From an uncultured Oscillospiraceae bacterium (GTDB lineage Bacteria > Bacillota > Clostridia > Oscillospirales > Oscillospiraceae), in contig CALWXY010000176.1 in the NCBI GenBank assembly GCA_944385595.1, positions 1 through 15,718 on the forward strand: 15,718 nucleotides of DNA, written 5' to 3'. Below are positions 7,539 to 14,195 of the stretch, one piece after another. Made by a program: the position numbers and the translations under genes. Every line of letters starts with the position of its first letter. The first letter of the stretch is position 1. Below the pieces are notes generated by a model. That model ran no database searches. It was not told the origin of the DNA and worked only from the letters and a program-made list of their open reading frames with translations.

Positions 7539-7550
7539 CAAAACTGTCAA
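7522..7550 (-). promoter_or_regulatory. Promoter of the BlaI-M56 operon
   Basis: Minus strand: TTGACA (7550-7545), 17-base spacer, TAGACT (7527-7522). The -10 box and most of the spacer lie inside one BlaI operator, which fits direct repression. Confidence 0.83.
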
Positions 7551-7611
7551 GCGGTTAGCTTGTTGTCATTTTAACGATTTCCGTGCGATTTTATTATAAA
7601 AAACTACCAAT

Positions 7612-7635
7612 GATTGTGGCATGGATTGTGCATGG
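7612..7635. repeat. Imperfect 12-bp tandem repeat
   Basis: GATTGTGGCATG (7612-7623) is followed directly by GATTGTGCATGG (7624-7635), the same sequence with one G shifted. It lies between the divergent BlaI and MATE promoters. It could be a regulator site or noise. Confidence 0.4.
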
Positions 7636-7656
7636 CAACAGAAGTTAAAAAGCCTC

Positions 7657-7685
7657 TTGGCATTAAAAAATATTTGTGTTATGAT
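7657..7685 (+). promoter_or_regulatory. Promoter of the MATE exporter
   Basis: TTGGCA (7657-7662), 17-base spacer, TATGAT (7680-7685). The expected start near 7692 gives a leader of about 64 nt. Confidence 0.8.
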
Positions 7686-7717
7686 TATACGCGTCAAGAA
7701 ATGTGTATTTTTATGCG

Positions 7718-7746
7718 GGCTGCCGGAACGGCAGCATATTTTTTTG
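7718..7746 (+). terminator. Leader hairpin with U-run just before the MATE ribosome binding site
   Basis: GCTGCCG and CGGCAGC form a 7-bp stem around GAA (about 7719-7735), followed by ATATTTTTTTGAGG. It has the form of an intrinsic terminator inside a short leader, followed immediately by GAGG and the ATG at 7756. It could attenuate the MATE gene. A weakly initiated 24-codon frame from ATG 7701 to the TAA at 7773-7775 runs through the hairpin and overlaps the MATE start. Confidence 0.6.
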
Positions 7747-7755
7747 AGGTGTATT

Positions 7756-9135
7756 ATGGAAAAAGAACAGGTTAAGCTCTCCGAAAACAAAATGGGCGTT
7801 TTGCCGGTGAACCGGCTGCTCGTCTCCATGGCCTGGCCGATGGTGCTCTCCATGCTGGTGCAGGCGTTTTACAACGTCGTCGACAGCATATTCGTCAGCC
7901 GCCTCTCCGAGAACGCGCTGACCGCCGTCTCCCTCGCGTTCCCGATTCAGATAATTCTTATCGCAATGGGCACCGGCGCCGGCGTCGGTATGAACGCCAT
8001 ACTCTCCCGTGCGCTCGGCGAGAAGGACTCCAAGTCCGTCAACCGCGTCGCCGAGACGGGCGTCTTCCTCGCGTTCGCGAGCTTCGTGGTCTTCCTGCTC
8101 GTCGGCATATTCGTCAGCCGCCCGTTTTTCCTCACCCAGACCACCGATATGGAGATAGTCGAGTACGGCACCCAGTACGTCTCCATCTGCTGCATCTTCT
8201 CCTGCGGCATCTATTTCGAGCTGGTCTTTGAGCGTATGCTCCAGTCCACCGGCAAGACGCTGCAGTCCATGTTCAGCCAGCTTGTCGGCGCGCTCACCAA
8301 TATCGTGCTCGACCCCATTCTCATTTTCGGCCTGCTCGGCGCGCCGAAGATGGGCGTCGCGGGCGCTGCCGCCGCCACCGTCGCCGGTCAGATTCTCGCC
8401 GCCATCGTGGCCTTCACCCTCAACCACATTTATAATAAGGAAGTGCACATCTCCCTCAAGGGCATTTGCAGGCCCGAGCCGCGCTTCATCCTCAACATCT
8501 ACAAGGTCGGCCTGCCGAGCATAGTCATGCAGTCCATAGGCTCCGTCACGAACTACGGCATGAACCTCATCCTCATCAGCTTCACGCCGACCGCCACCGC
8601 CGTCTTCGGCATCTACTACAAAATCCAGAGCATATTCTTCATGCCGGTCATGGGCCTCAATAACGCCATGATTCCCATTATCGCCTACAACTACGGCGCG
8701 GGCAAGCGCAGCCGCATCATCCGCACCATCAAGCTCGGCATAATCTACGGCATATGCATGATGCTCATAGGCCTCGCCGTGTTCCAGCTTTTCCCCGACG
8801 CGCTGCTCCTCATGTTCGACGCCTCGGAGAACATGCTCAGCATTGGCCGCGTCGCCCTGCGCATCGCCAGCCTCAGCTATATCTTCGCGGGCTTCTGCAT
8901 AGTCAGCGGCGCCGTGTTCCAGGCGCTCGGCAACGGCGTGTACAGCCTGATTGTCTCCTTCCTGCGCCAGATCGTCGTGCTGCTCCCGGCGGCCTATCTG
9001 CTCTCGCTCACCGGCTCGCTCGACGCCGTGTGGTGGTGCATACCCATAGCGGAGATCATGTCCGTCGCCGTCACCCTCATCATGCTGCTGCGCATAAGCC
9101 GCAGGATCATCTCCCGCGTGCCCGACAATGTGTAA
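7756..9135 (+). CDS. MATE family multidrug/cation-coupled exporter
   Basis: A 459-residue, 12-helix inner-membrane transporter of the MATE family (MepA/NorM-like). It exports cationic drugs or metabolites using a Na+ or H+ gradient. The N-terminus has NRLLVSMAWPMVLSMLVQAF followed by YNVVDSIFVSRLSENALTAVSL, the usual first-half signature. A second copy of the fold begins near LPSIVMQSIGSVTNYG. Length is typical. I start at ATG 7756, where GAGGTG sits 6-8 bases upstream. The open frame extends back to 7621, but that part would include the promoter and hairpin. It is divergent from BlaI-M56 and ends in a strong terminator, so it is monocistronic. Substrate and coupling ion cannot be read from the sequence, though a Na+ gradient would fit the hppA pump in this window. 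Confidence 0.96.
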   Translation: MEKEQVKLSENKMGVLPVNRLLVSMAWPMVLSMLVQAFYNVVDSIFVSRLSENALTAVSLAFPIQIILIAMGTGAGVGMNAILSRALGEKDSKSVNRVAETGVFLAFASFVVFLLVGIFVSRPFFLTQTTDMEIVEYGTQYVSICCIFSCGIYFELVFERMLQSTGKTLQSMFSQLVGALTNIVLDPILIFGLLGAPKMGVAGAAAATVAGQILAAIVAFTLNHIYNKEVHISLKGICRPEPRFILNIYKVGLPSIVMQSIGSVTNYGMNLILISFTPTATAVFGIYYKIQSIFFMPVMGLNNAMIPIIAYNYGAGKRSRIIRTIKLGIIYGICMMLIGLAVFQLFPDALLLMFDASENMLSIGRVALRIASLSYIFAGFCIVSGAVFQALGNGVYSLIVSFLRQIVVLLPAAYLLSLTGSLDAVWWCIPIAEIMSVAVTLIMLLRISRRIISRVPDNV

Positions 9136-9148
9136 AGTATAAGCAAAT

Positions 9149-9179
9149 AAAAATCCCCGCCGCGAGGCGGGGATTTTTT
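9149..9179 (+). terminator. Terminator of the MATE gene
   Basis: AAAAATCCCCGCC (9149-9161) pairs with GGCGGGGATTTTT (9166-9178) around GCGA: 13 bp, with a T-run included. Confidence 0.92.
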
Positions 9180-9188
9180 GCGCCGTCG

Positions 9189-9197
9189 TGATAAAAT
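9189..9197 (+). promoter_or_regulatory. Candidate extended -10 promoter of the ECF sigma operon
   Basis: TGATAAAAT (TG at 9189-9190, TAAAAT 9192-9197) lies just after the MATE terminator and 51 bases before the start codon. No good -35 is seen, because the upstream bases are the terminator stem. An ECF-type promoter (AAC ... CGTC) was not convincing. Confidence 0.4.
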
Positions 9198-9248
9198 ATG
9201 CCCGTGCGCGCGTCTAATGGGCAAAGAAGGAGAGAAGGGAGGCTCGCC

Positions 9249-9719
9249 ATGAACAGTGAAGAGATGGCCTCGCGCCTAGAGCCGCTGAGGCAGCGGCTCT
9301 ACCGCACAGCCCTGGCCTTTCTCGGAAGCGAGGCCGCGGCGCTCGACGCCGTCGACGAGGCGGTGTACCGCGCTCTGCGCTCGCTGAAAAAGCTGAGGAG
9401 GGACGAATACTTCGAGACCTGGATCACCCGCATACTCATAAACATCTGCAAGGACGAGCTGCGTAAAAGCGCCAGGCTGCGCCCGCTCGACGAGCTGGGC
9501 GAGCTCTCCGCCGAGGACTACGACGCCCTGCCCGTGCGCGAGGCCGTCGCCGCCCTGCCGGCGGAGCTGCGCGAGCTGATAATGCTGAGATTTTTCATGC
9601 GCTTCACGCTTGCCGAGAGCGCCGAGACTCTGGGCATACCCCAGGGCACCGCCGCCTCGCGCGAGCGCCGGGCGCTGAAGCTGCTCAGACTTGAGCTTTC
9701 GGAGGAGGGAGAACTGTGA
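9249..9719 (+). CDS. ECF-type RNA polymerase sigma factor
   Basis: A 156-residue sigma-70 family protein of the extracytoplasmic-function group. Region 2 spans about 14-75 (RLYRTALAFLG, DAVDEAVYRALRSL, FETWITRILINICKDELRK). Region 4 spans about 97-148 (LPAELRELIMLRFFMRFTLAESAETLGIPQGTAASRERRALKLLR), with the second-helix LGIPQGT turn. Both parts match SigV/SigW-like Firmicute ECF factors. I start at ATG 9249, with GGGAGG about seven bases upstream; the frame continues to 9198, but no site supports that. It overlaps the next gene by four bases (GTGA), which is typical of a sigma/anti-sigma pair. It would direct RNA polymerase to envelope or stress genes when the partner releases it. The regulon is unknown. 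Confidence 0.95.
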   Translation: MNSEEMASRLEPLRQRLYRTALAFLGSEAAALDAVDEAVYRALRSLKKLRRDEYFETWITRILINICKDELRKSARLRPLDELGELSAEDYDALPVREAVAALPAELRELIMLRFFMRFTLAESAETLGIPQGTAASRERRALKLLRLELSEEGEL

Positions 9720-11020
9720 ACCGAAACGAGGAATTCCGCGACTATCTGGATAGCTTCGGCGACACGCCGCCGGAGCTTGAGTACACGCTGACCCGCGCCA
9801 GAGCCAGGCTCAAGGCCCGCAGACGGCGCGCCATATTCGCCCCGCTCGGCACGCTCTGCGCCTTCGCGCTCTGCTTCGTGGGGCTTGTGAACATGAGCGA
9901 GAGCTTCGCCTCCGCCTGCTACGACATCCCGGTGCTCAGACAGCTGGCCGCCGCCGTCGACTTCTCGCCGTCGCTCTCGCGCGCCGTTGAGAACGACTAT
10001 GTGCAGGAGCTGGGGCTTGAGCAGACGGTGAACGGAATAGACTGCCGCATCGAGTACGTCATAGTCGACGGCGCGCAGCTGAACGTGTTTTTCACCCTCT
10101 CGGGCGGGGAGAAGCTGCTGGTCGACAGCCAGGTGCTGCAATCCAGCGGCGAGCGCTTCGGCAGCGTCGCCTGCGGAGGCCCGACAAACCCCGACGAGAA
10201 CGGACTATACCGCCAGCGGGCCGAGTTCATAAACGGCGACATGCCCGGCGAGCTGCTGTTCTCCCTGAACGTCTACGAGGGCAGCGACAAAAACCGCGCC
10301 GCGCAGTTTAACTTCCGTCTGGAGTTCGACCCCGATCTCACGGCTCAGCCGGAGGTCATAGAGCTGAACCGCGAGTTCGAGACCGGCGGGCAGACACTGA
10401 TTTTCCGCTCCGCTGAGATCTACCCGACGCACATGCGCCTCAACTTCGCGGCCAGCGAGGGCAACTCCGCATGGCTCGACGACATAGAGCTGTACGTCAC
10501 CGACGGCGACGGCAACGTCTACGACAGCGTCGGCAGCGGCATCACCTCCTTCGGCACCGGTGAGACGCCCGACACGGACACCTGGCAGCTTGAGAGCCCG
10601 TATTTCGTCGACTGCGACAGCCTCACGCTGCACATCACCGGCGCCGTGTGGCTCGACAAGGACGCCGAGCCTGTGATGATAAACCTCGCCACGCTCGAGC
10701 ACGGCGAGCTGCCTCAGGGCGTGGAGCTGAACGCCGTCGAGGATTCGGAGCTGGGAACCGACCTCAACTTCGTATACGACACGGCGCTGGGTATGCCATT
10801 CGGCAGCTACTTCACCGACGGCTGCGGCGAGGAGCATTTCATAAGCTCGAGCTACACCAGCTCCTCCGTGCGCGTGGGCGACGAGTTCGTCGACCTGCCG
10901 GAGGGTAAGCAGATTATGGGGTATTACCTAGACGGGTGTGGTGACAGCGTGGTATTCTTGGAGCCGCTTTATACCCACAGCACTCAGGCTGAGACCGAGA
11001 TAAGTCTGAAAATCAAATAG
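9716..11020 (+). CDS. DUF4179-domain membrane anti-sigma factor
   Basis: A 434-residue single-pass protein. The cytoplasmic N-terminus (1-38) is rich in Arg/Lys, a helix spans 39-59, and a large external part follows. The block after the helix (ESFASACYDIPVLRQLAAAVDFS..., with VENDYVQELGLEQTVNGI) is the DUF4179 signature, common in Firmicute anti-sigma factors encoded beside ECF sigma genes. The remainder (about 150-434) is beta-rich without a recognised domain; it may be the sensor. The start is GTG 9716, overlapping the TGA of the sigma gene, with GGAGGAGGGA upstream. It probably holds the sigma factor at the membrane and releases it on an envelope signal. Acidic, Gly/Asp-rich composition fits an extracellular location. 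Confidence 0.92.
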   Translation: MNRNEEFRDYLDSFGDTPPELEYTLTRARARLKARRRRAIFAPLGTLCAFALCFVGLVNMSESFASACYDIPVLRQLAAAVDFSPSLSRAVENDYVQELGLEQTVNGIDCRIEYVIVDGAQLNVFFTLSGGEKLLVDSQVLQSSGERFGSVACGGPTNPDENGLYRQRAEFINGDMPGELLFSLNVYEGSDKNRAAQFNFRLEFDPDLTAQPEVIELNREFETGGQTLIFRSAEIYPTHMRLNFAASEGNSAWLDDIELYVTDGDGNVYDSVGSGITSFGTGETPDTDTWQLESPYFVDCDSLTLHITGAVWLDKDAEPVMINLATLEHGELPQGVELNAVEDSELGTDLNFVYDTALGMPFGSYFTDGCGEEHFISSSYTSSSVRVGDEFVDLPEGKQIMGYYLDGCGDSVVFLEPLYTHSTQAETEISLKIK

Positions 11021-11043
11021 GCCTGTTCACAACAGGAAGAAAA

Positions 11044-11081
11044 AATGCACGCCGGAGCGCAAAAGATGCCCGGCGTGCATT
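11044..11081. terminator. Strong hairpin after the anti-sigma gene, T-run only on minus strand
   Basis: AATGCACGCCGG (11044-11055) and CCGGCGTGCATT (11070-11081) form a perfect 12-bp stem with a 14-base loop. On the plus strand no T-run follows. On the minus strand the stem is followed by six T (11045-11040). It may mark the 3' end of the sigma operon or stop antisense transcription. Confidence 0.6.
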
Positions 11082-11108
11082 GCAATGCGTAGGTAAAGAG
11101 GATATAAT
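11080..11108 (+). promoter_or_regulatory. Promoter of the MFS gene
   Basis: TTGCAA (11080-11085), 17-base spacer, TATAAT (11103-11108). Transcription would start near 11115, about 29 bases before the TTG start. The -35 box begins in the last bases of the preceding hairpin. Confidence 0.75.
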
Positions 11109-11143
11109 TGCCCTGTGCCTCAAGGCGGAGAGGGGAGAGAGCT

Positions 11144-12313
11144 TTGAGAAGAAAGATGGGCAAGATAATGTTCGAGGTGGCAATAGTGTTTTTCTGGGCC
11201 TCGGAGTATTGCCACGCGCCATATTTTACGCCGTATCTGGCGACGCTGGGGATAAGTTCGACTGTGATAGGGCTAATAGTCGGATGCTATGGCTTTACAC
11301 AGATGCTGGTGCGCATACCGCTCGGCATATTCACCGACGCCACCGGCTCGTACAAGGCGGTGACGATAAGCGGGTTGTTTTTTACCACGCTCTCGTCCTG
11401 GGGCCTGTGGTTATTCACAGATGTATGGCTGATTTTCCTGTTCCGGATATTTGCAGGGATTGCCGCATCCTCCTGGATAGCCATGACTGTGTCGTACATG
11501 GGCTACTACAGCGAGGAGGACAGCGTGAGCGCCACGACAATACTCAACACGCTCAACAGCTGCGGCAAGCTGCTGGCGTTTGTGCTCGGCGCTCTGGCCG
11601 CGCAGCTGTGGGGCTATAGGTCGGCGCTTTTCATGAGTTTTCTCACCGGACTCATAGGACTGGTGCTGGTGCCGTTTATAGACAAGGCCGAGGCTGAGAG
11701 AACGCCGGTCTCGCTCGCGGGGCTGGCGGCGTGTCTGCGCAACAGGAGTACCATGATACCGGCCCTGCTTGCGGCTGTGAGTATGATGACGGTGCATGGG
11801 ACGGTGTTTTCGTTTACCTCCACATTGGCGGAACAGGTCGGCGCAAGCGCGCTGATGCTCAGCGTGCTGAGCATGGCTTTCACCCTCGTGCAGATATTGA
11901 GCACGGGATTCATTAAGAGCGATTATATCAGGCAAGGGCGGCGTTCGGTGCAGATAGCCTCTGGTTTCATGCTGATGAGCGGGTATCTGATCATACTCGC
12001 ATTTGCCGGCAGCGTGTGGCCGATACTTGTGGGGCAGCTCATGGTCGGTTTCGCCTTTGCGCTTATAAGCTCGCTGCTTATGAGCGAGTGCATGCGCGGT
12101 GTGCCGCACGGAGAGCGGACCACGGCCATGGGCATCTATCAGGCGGTGTACGGAATAGGTATGACGGCGGGGCCGGTATATGTCGGGCGCATATGCGACA
12201 CGCTCGGCGCGCAGACGGGCTGCCTGATATTCGCGGCATTTCTGGCGCTGCTCGCGGCTGGAGTGAGGGCGTTTTTGTTTCGCCCGGGTGCGATTGACAA
12301 AGCCGGACATTAG
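11144..12313 (+). CDS. MFS transporter
   Basis: A 389-residue (from TTG 11144) 12-helix major facilitator protein. Helix 2-3 carries RIPLGIFTDATGSYK, the motif A (GxxxDxxGRR/K-like) loop. A second related loop lies at GFIKSDYIRQGRRS. The rest is hydrophobic helices, with a central loop at about FIDKAEAERTPVS. Substrate is unknown; drug or sugar efflux, or uptake, are possible. Start choice: GGGGAG at 11132-11137 is six bases before TTG 11144, better than ATG 11156, which lacks a good site. Codons are less GC-biased than in the neighbours (many ATA, GTG, TTT), which may indicate later acquisition. The promoter of the next gene lies in its last 20 bases. Confidence 0.93.
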   Translation: MRRKMGKIMFEVAIVFFWASEYCHAPYFTPYLATLGISSTVIGLIVGCYGFTQMLVRIPLGIFTDATGSYKAVTISGLFFTTLSSWGLWLFTDVWLIFLFRIFAGIAASSWIAMTVSYMGYYSEEDSVSATTILNTLNSCGKLLAFVLGALAAQLWGYRSALFMSFLTGLIGLVLVPFIDKAEAERTPVSLAGLAACLRNRSTMIPALLAAVSMMTVHGTVFSFTSTLAEQVGASALMLSVLSMAFTLVQILSTGFIKSDYIRQGRRSVQIASGFMLMSGYLIILAFAGSVWPILVGQLMVGFAFALISSLLMSECMRGVPHGERTTAMGIYQAVYGIGMTAGPVYVGRICDTLGAQTGCLIFAAFLALLAAGVRAFLFRPGAIDKAGH

Positions 12314-12322
12314 TTATAATAT
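12294..12322 (+). promoter_or_regulatory. Promoter of the Mrp gene, inside the MFS 3' end
   Basis: TTGACA (12294-12299) is followed by TATAAT (12315-12320, spacer 15) or TAATAT (12317-12322, spacer 17). The -35 lies within the last MFS codons; the -10 lies just after the MFS stop. Confidence 0.7.
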
Positions 12323-12364
12323 GGGTACGGCAAATTGTCATTACGGAAAGGGTGTATATATAAA

Positions 12365-13198
12365 ATGAGCGAAAATTGCAGCCACGACTGCTCCACATGC
12401 TCCTCCAACTGCGGTGAGCGCACCGCCCCTAAAATAGAGAAGGAGAAGCTGCACGAGGGCGCGTCCGTCAAAAAGGTCATAGCCGTCGTCAGCGGCAAGG
12501 GCGGCGTCGGCAAGAGCCTCGTCACCTCGCTGCTCGCCTCCAAAATGCAGCGCGAGGGCTTCTCAGCCGCCGTGCTCGACGCGGATATCACCGGCCCTTC
12601 CATCCCGAGGGTGTTCGGCATCAAGGAGCGCGCCATAGGCAGCAACGGCCTGATTTACCCCGCCGAGAGCAGCACCGGCGTGCAGGTCATGTCCCTCAAC
12701 CTGCTGCTGAACAACACCGCCGACCCCGTCGTCTGGCGCGGCCCCGTCATCGCGGGCGCGGTCAAGCAGTTCTGGACGGATGTGTTCTGGGACGACGTCG
12801 ACTTCATGTTCGTCGACATGCCTCCCGGCACCGGCGACGTGCCGCTGACCGTCTTCCAGTCGCTGCCGCTCGACGGCATAGTCGTCGTCACCTCGCCGCA
12901 GGAGCTGGTCGGCATGATAGTCGAGAAGGCCGTGCGCATGGCGAACATCATGCACGTCCCCGTGCTCGGCATAGTCGAGAACATGAGCTACTTCGAGTGC
13001 CCCGACTGCGGCAAGCGCCACGCCATCTTCGGCGAGAGCCACGTCGACGAGCTCGCCGGTAAATACGGCATCGACACCATCGCCAAAATGCCCATCGACG
13101 CCTCCATCCCCGCCCGCTGCGACGCCGGCGAGGTCGAGAAAATCGAGGGGCCCTGGCTCGACGCCATGGCCGACAAATTCATCGGCATGCTCAAGTAA
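12365..13198 (+). CDS. mrp: Mrp/NBP35-type Fe-S cluster carrier ATPase
   Basis: A 277-residue P-loop ATPase that assembles and delivers Fe-S clusters to apoproteins in the cytoplasm. The N-terminus holds four cysteines C5, C9, C12, C16 (CX3CX2CX3C), then a linker. The deviant Walker A SGKGGVGKS is at 43-51, LDADITGPSIP at 71-81, MPPGTGDVPL at 152-161 and the CxxC ECPDCG at 211-216. The C212/C215 pair is the usual bridging cluster site of the Mrp dimer. The N-terminal Cys cluster, as in eukaryotic Nbp35 but with different spacing, is seen in some Firmicute Mrp proteins. There is no DUF59 domain. ATG 12365 has GAAAGGGTG upstream; the frame extends back to 12335 but crosses the promoter region. 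The gene is monocistronic, with its own terminator. Confidence 0.95.
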   Translation: MSENCSHDCSTCSSNCGERTAPKIEKEKLHEGASVKKVIAVVSGKGGVGKSLVTSLLASKMQREGFSAAVLDADITGPSIPRVFGIKERAIGSNGLIYPAESSTGVQVMSLNLLLNNTADPVVWRGPVIAGAVKQFWTDVFWDDVDFMFVDMPPGTGDVPLTVFQSLPLDGIVVVTSPQELVGMIVEKAVRMANIMHVPVLGIVENMSYFECPDCGKRHAIFGESHVDELAGKYGIDTIAKMPIDASIPARCDAGEVEKIEGPWLDAMADKFIGMLK

Positions 13199-13204
13199 AC
13201 ATAT

Positions 13205-13236
13205 ATCCGCGCCCTTTTTGGGGGGGCGCGGATTTT
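13205..13236 (+). terminator. Terminator of mrp
   Basis: ATCCGCGCCC (13205-13214) pairs with GGGCGCGGAT (13224-13233), loop of nine, followed by TTTTG. Confidence 0.88.
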
Positions 13237-13344
13237 GCCGTTCATGGATTATTTACAATAAATTGGGGAACTATTCAGGCAGTATGCCCGTCTTAAAGGC
13301 GCGACAGGCAAATGACGCAAATAATTTGCAAGGAGAAAATGAAT

Positions 13345-13947
13345 ATGAAACTGAAAAAAATCACCGCCCTGATGCTCGCCCTGGTGCTGGTGCTCGGCGC
13401 ATTCGCCGGCTGCTCCGGCAATAAGGACGCCTCCCCCTCGCCCGACACCGAGAGCACTGCCCCGGAGAGCTCCGCACCCGAGAGCGAGACCCCCGAGAGC
13501 AGCGAGCCTGAGGACAGCGCCGGCTTCGACGCCGAGCTCAGCCAGACCTATGCCGACGCCATCACCTCTTCCCGCAGCGACGAGGACAACGAGTACAACG
13601 GCGTTGTCTCCTCCCCGGACGACGAGTCCGCCCAGATGCTGCTCGACGTGCTCGGCCTCAGCGCCGACGACATGGACGCCTTCGCCGTCAGCGTCTCCGT
13701 CATGAACGTCAAGGCCTACGGCATAGCGGTCGTGAAGCCCGCCGAGGGCAAGGAGGACACCGTCAAAAACAGCCTCCAGAACTTCATCGACGGCCAGAAG
13801 CAGAGCTTTGAGCACTACCTCGTCGACCAGTACGAGGTCGCGAGCAGCGCCAAGCTCGAGGTGCTCGACGACGGCACCGTCGTGCTCGTCATGTGCGAGG
13901 ACTCCGACAGCGTCTACGAGGGCATTGTGAAGGCTCTCGAGGCGTAA
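13345..13947 (+). CDS. Lipoprotein with DUF4358-like domain
   Basis: A 200-residue secreted lipoprotein. A basic n-region MKLKKITA and the hydrophobic LMLALVLVLGAFAGC give a lipobox ending at Cys22 (FAGC). A low-complexity Ser/Pro/Glu linker (about 26-55, repeated APESSAPES-like units) is followed by a globular part of about 140 residues, with QMLLDVLGLSADDMDAFAVSVSVMNVKAYGIAVVKP and a YLVDQYEVASSAKLEV stretch. This resembles the DUF4358 family (unknown function) of Firmicutes. AGGAG (13331-13335) sits nine bases before ATG 13345; ATG 13339 is only three bases away, so I prefer 13345. The linker suggests a domain held off the membrane. Nothing in the context reveals the role. A hairpin-rich tract follows. 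Confidence 0.87.
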   Translation: MKLKKITALMLALVLVLGAFAGCSGNKDASPSPDTESTAPESSAPESETPESSEPEDSAGFDAELSQTYADAITSSRSDEDNEYNGVVSSPDDESAQMLLDVLGLSADDMDAFAVSVSVMNVKAYGIAVVKPAEGKEDTVKNSLQNFIDGQKQSFEHYLVDQYEVASSAKLEVLDDGTVVLVMCEDSDSVYEGIVKALEA

Positions 13948-13973
13948 GACAAACTGATTCCAGCACACCAAAA

Positions 13974-14142
13974 GCCTCGCAGAGTTCGCGCCCGCAGGCG
14001 CGAAAAAAGTCGGATTATTTTTTCCGGGGACATGTGCCACGGAAAAAATACTTCTCAGGCCGCCAGCGTGCGAGGCGCAGCCGAGTGCGGCGCAGCGGCC
14101 TGCAAACCCTTTGGCTGAAAAGGCTCCGCCTTTTCAGCCAAA
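13974..14142. repeat. Tract of tandem hairpins, possible dispersed repeat element
   Basis: Four stem-loops stand in a row before the final terminator. They are TTCGCGCC/GGCGCGAA (13985-14004), TTTTTTCCG/CGGAAAAAA (14018-14026 with 14040-14048), CAGGCCGC/GCGGCCTG (14056-14063 with 14095-14102) and a perfect 15-bp stem 14110-14124/14128-14142. The tract opens with GCCTCGCAGAGT (13974-13985), which also occurs at 434-445. No coding frame with a binding site is present. It may be an intergenic repeat of the REP type, or a structured 3' RNA of the lipoprotein transcript. Confidence 0.6.
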
Positions 14143-14144
14143 AT

Positions 14145-14180
14145 AAAAAATTGGCTCGCAGAACGCGAGCCAATTTTTTT
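14145..14180. terminator. Bidirectional terminator between lipoprotein and rhomboid genes
   Basis: AAAAAATTGGCTCGC (14145-14159) and GCGAGCCAATTTTTT (14165-14179) form a 15-bp stem around AGAAC, with T-runs on both strands. It ends both converging transcripts. Confidence 0.92.
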
Positions 14181-14195
14181 AGCCTGTACAAATTT

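Noticed and set aside
7718..7746. Known guanidine or purine riboswitch in the MATE leader.
   Set aside because: The leader is only about 64 nt and lacks the ACGR hairpin pairs or the GTTTCTACC core; only a plain hairpin with U-run is seen.
11411..12310. A 299-codon minus-strand frame opposite the MFS gene.
   Set aside because: It is His/Arg/Glu-rich with no hydrophobic pattern and no binding site; the plus frame is a clear 12-helix transporter.
13249..14040. A 263-codon minus-strand frame over the lipoprotein and hairpin tract.
   Set aside because: It is a shadow of the lipoprotein codons; the plus frame has a signal peptide, lipobox and ribosome binding site.
14155..14162. CTCGCAGA as a third copy of the repeated 12-mer.
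   Set aside because: Only eight bases match, inside the bidirectional terminator loop region, which is too short to claim a repeat.
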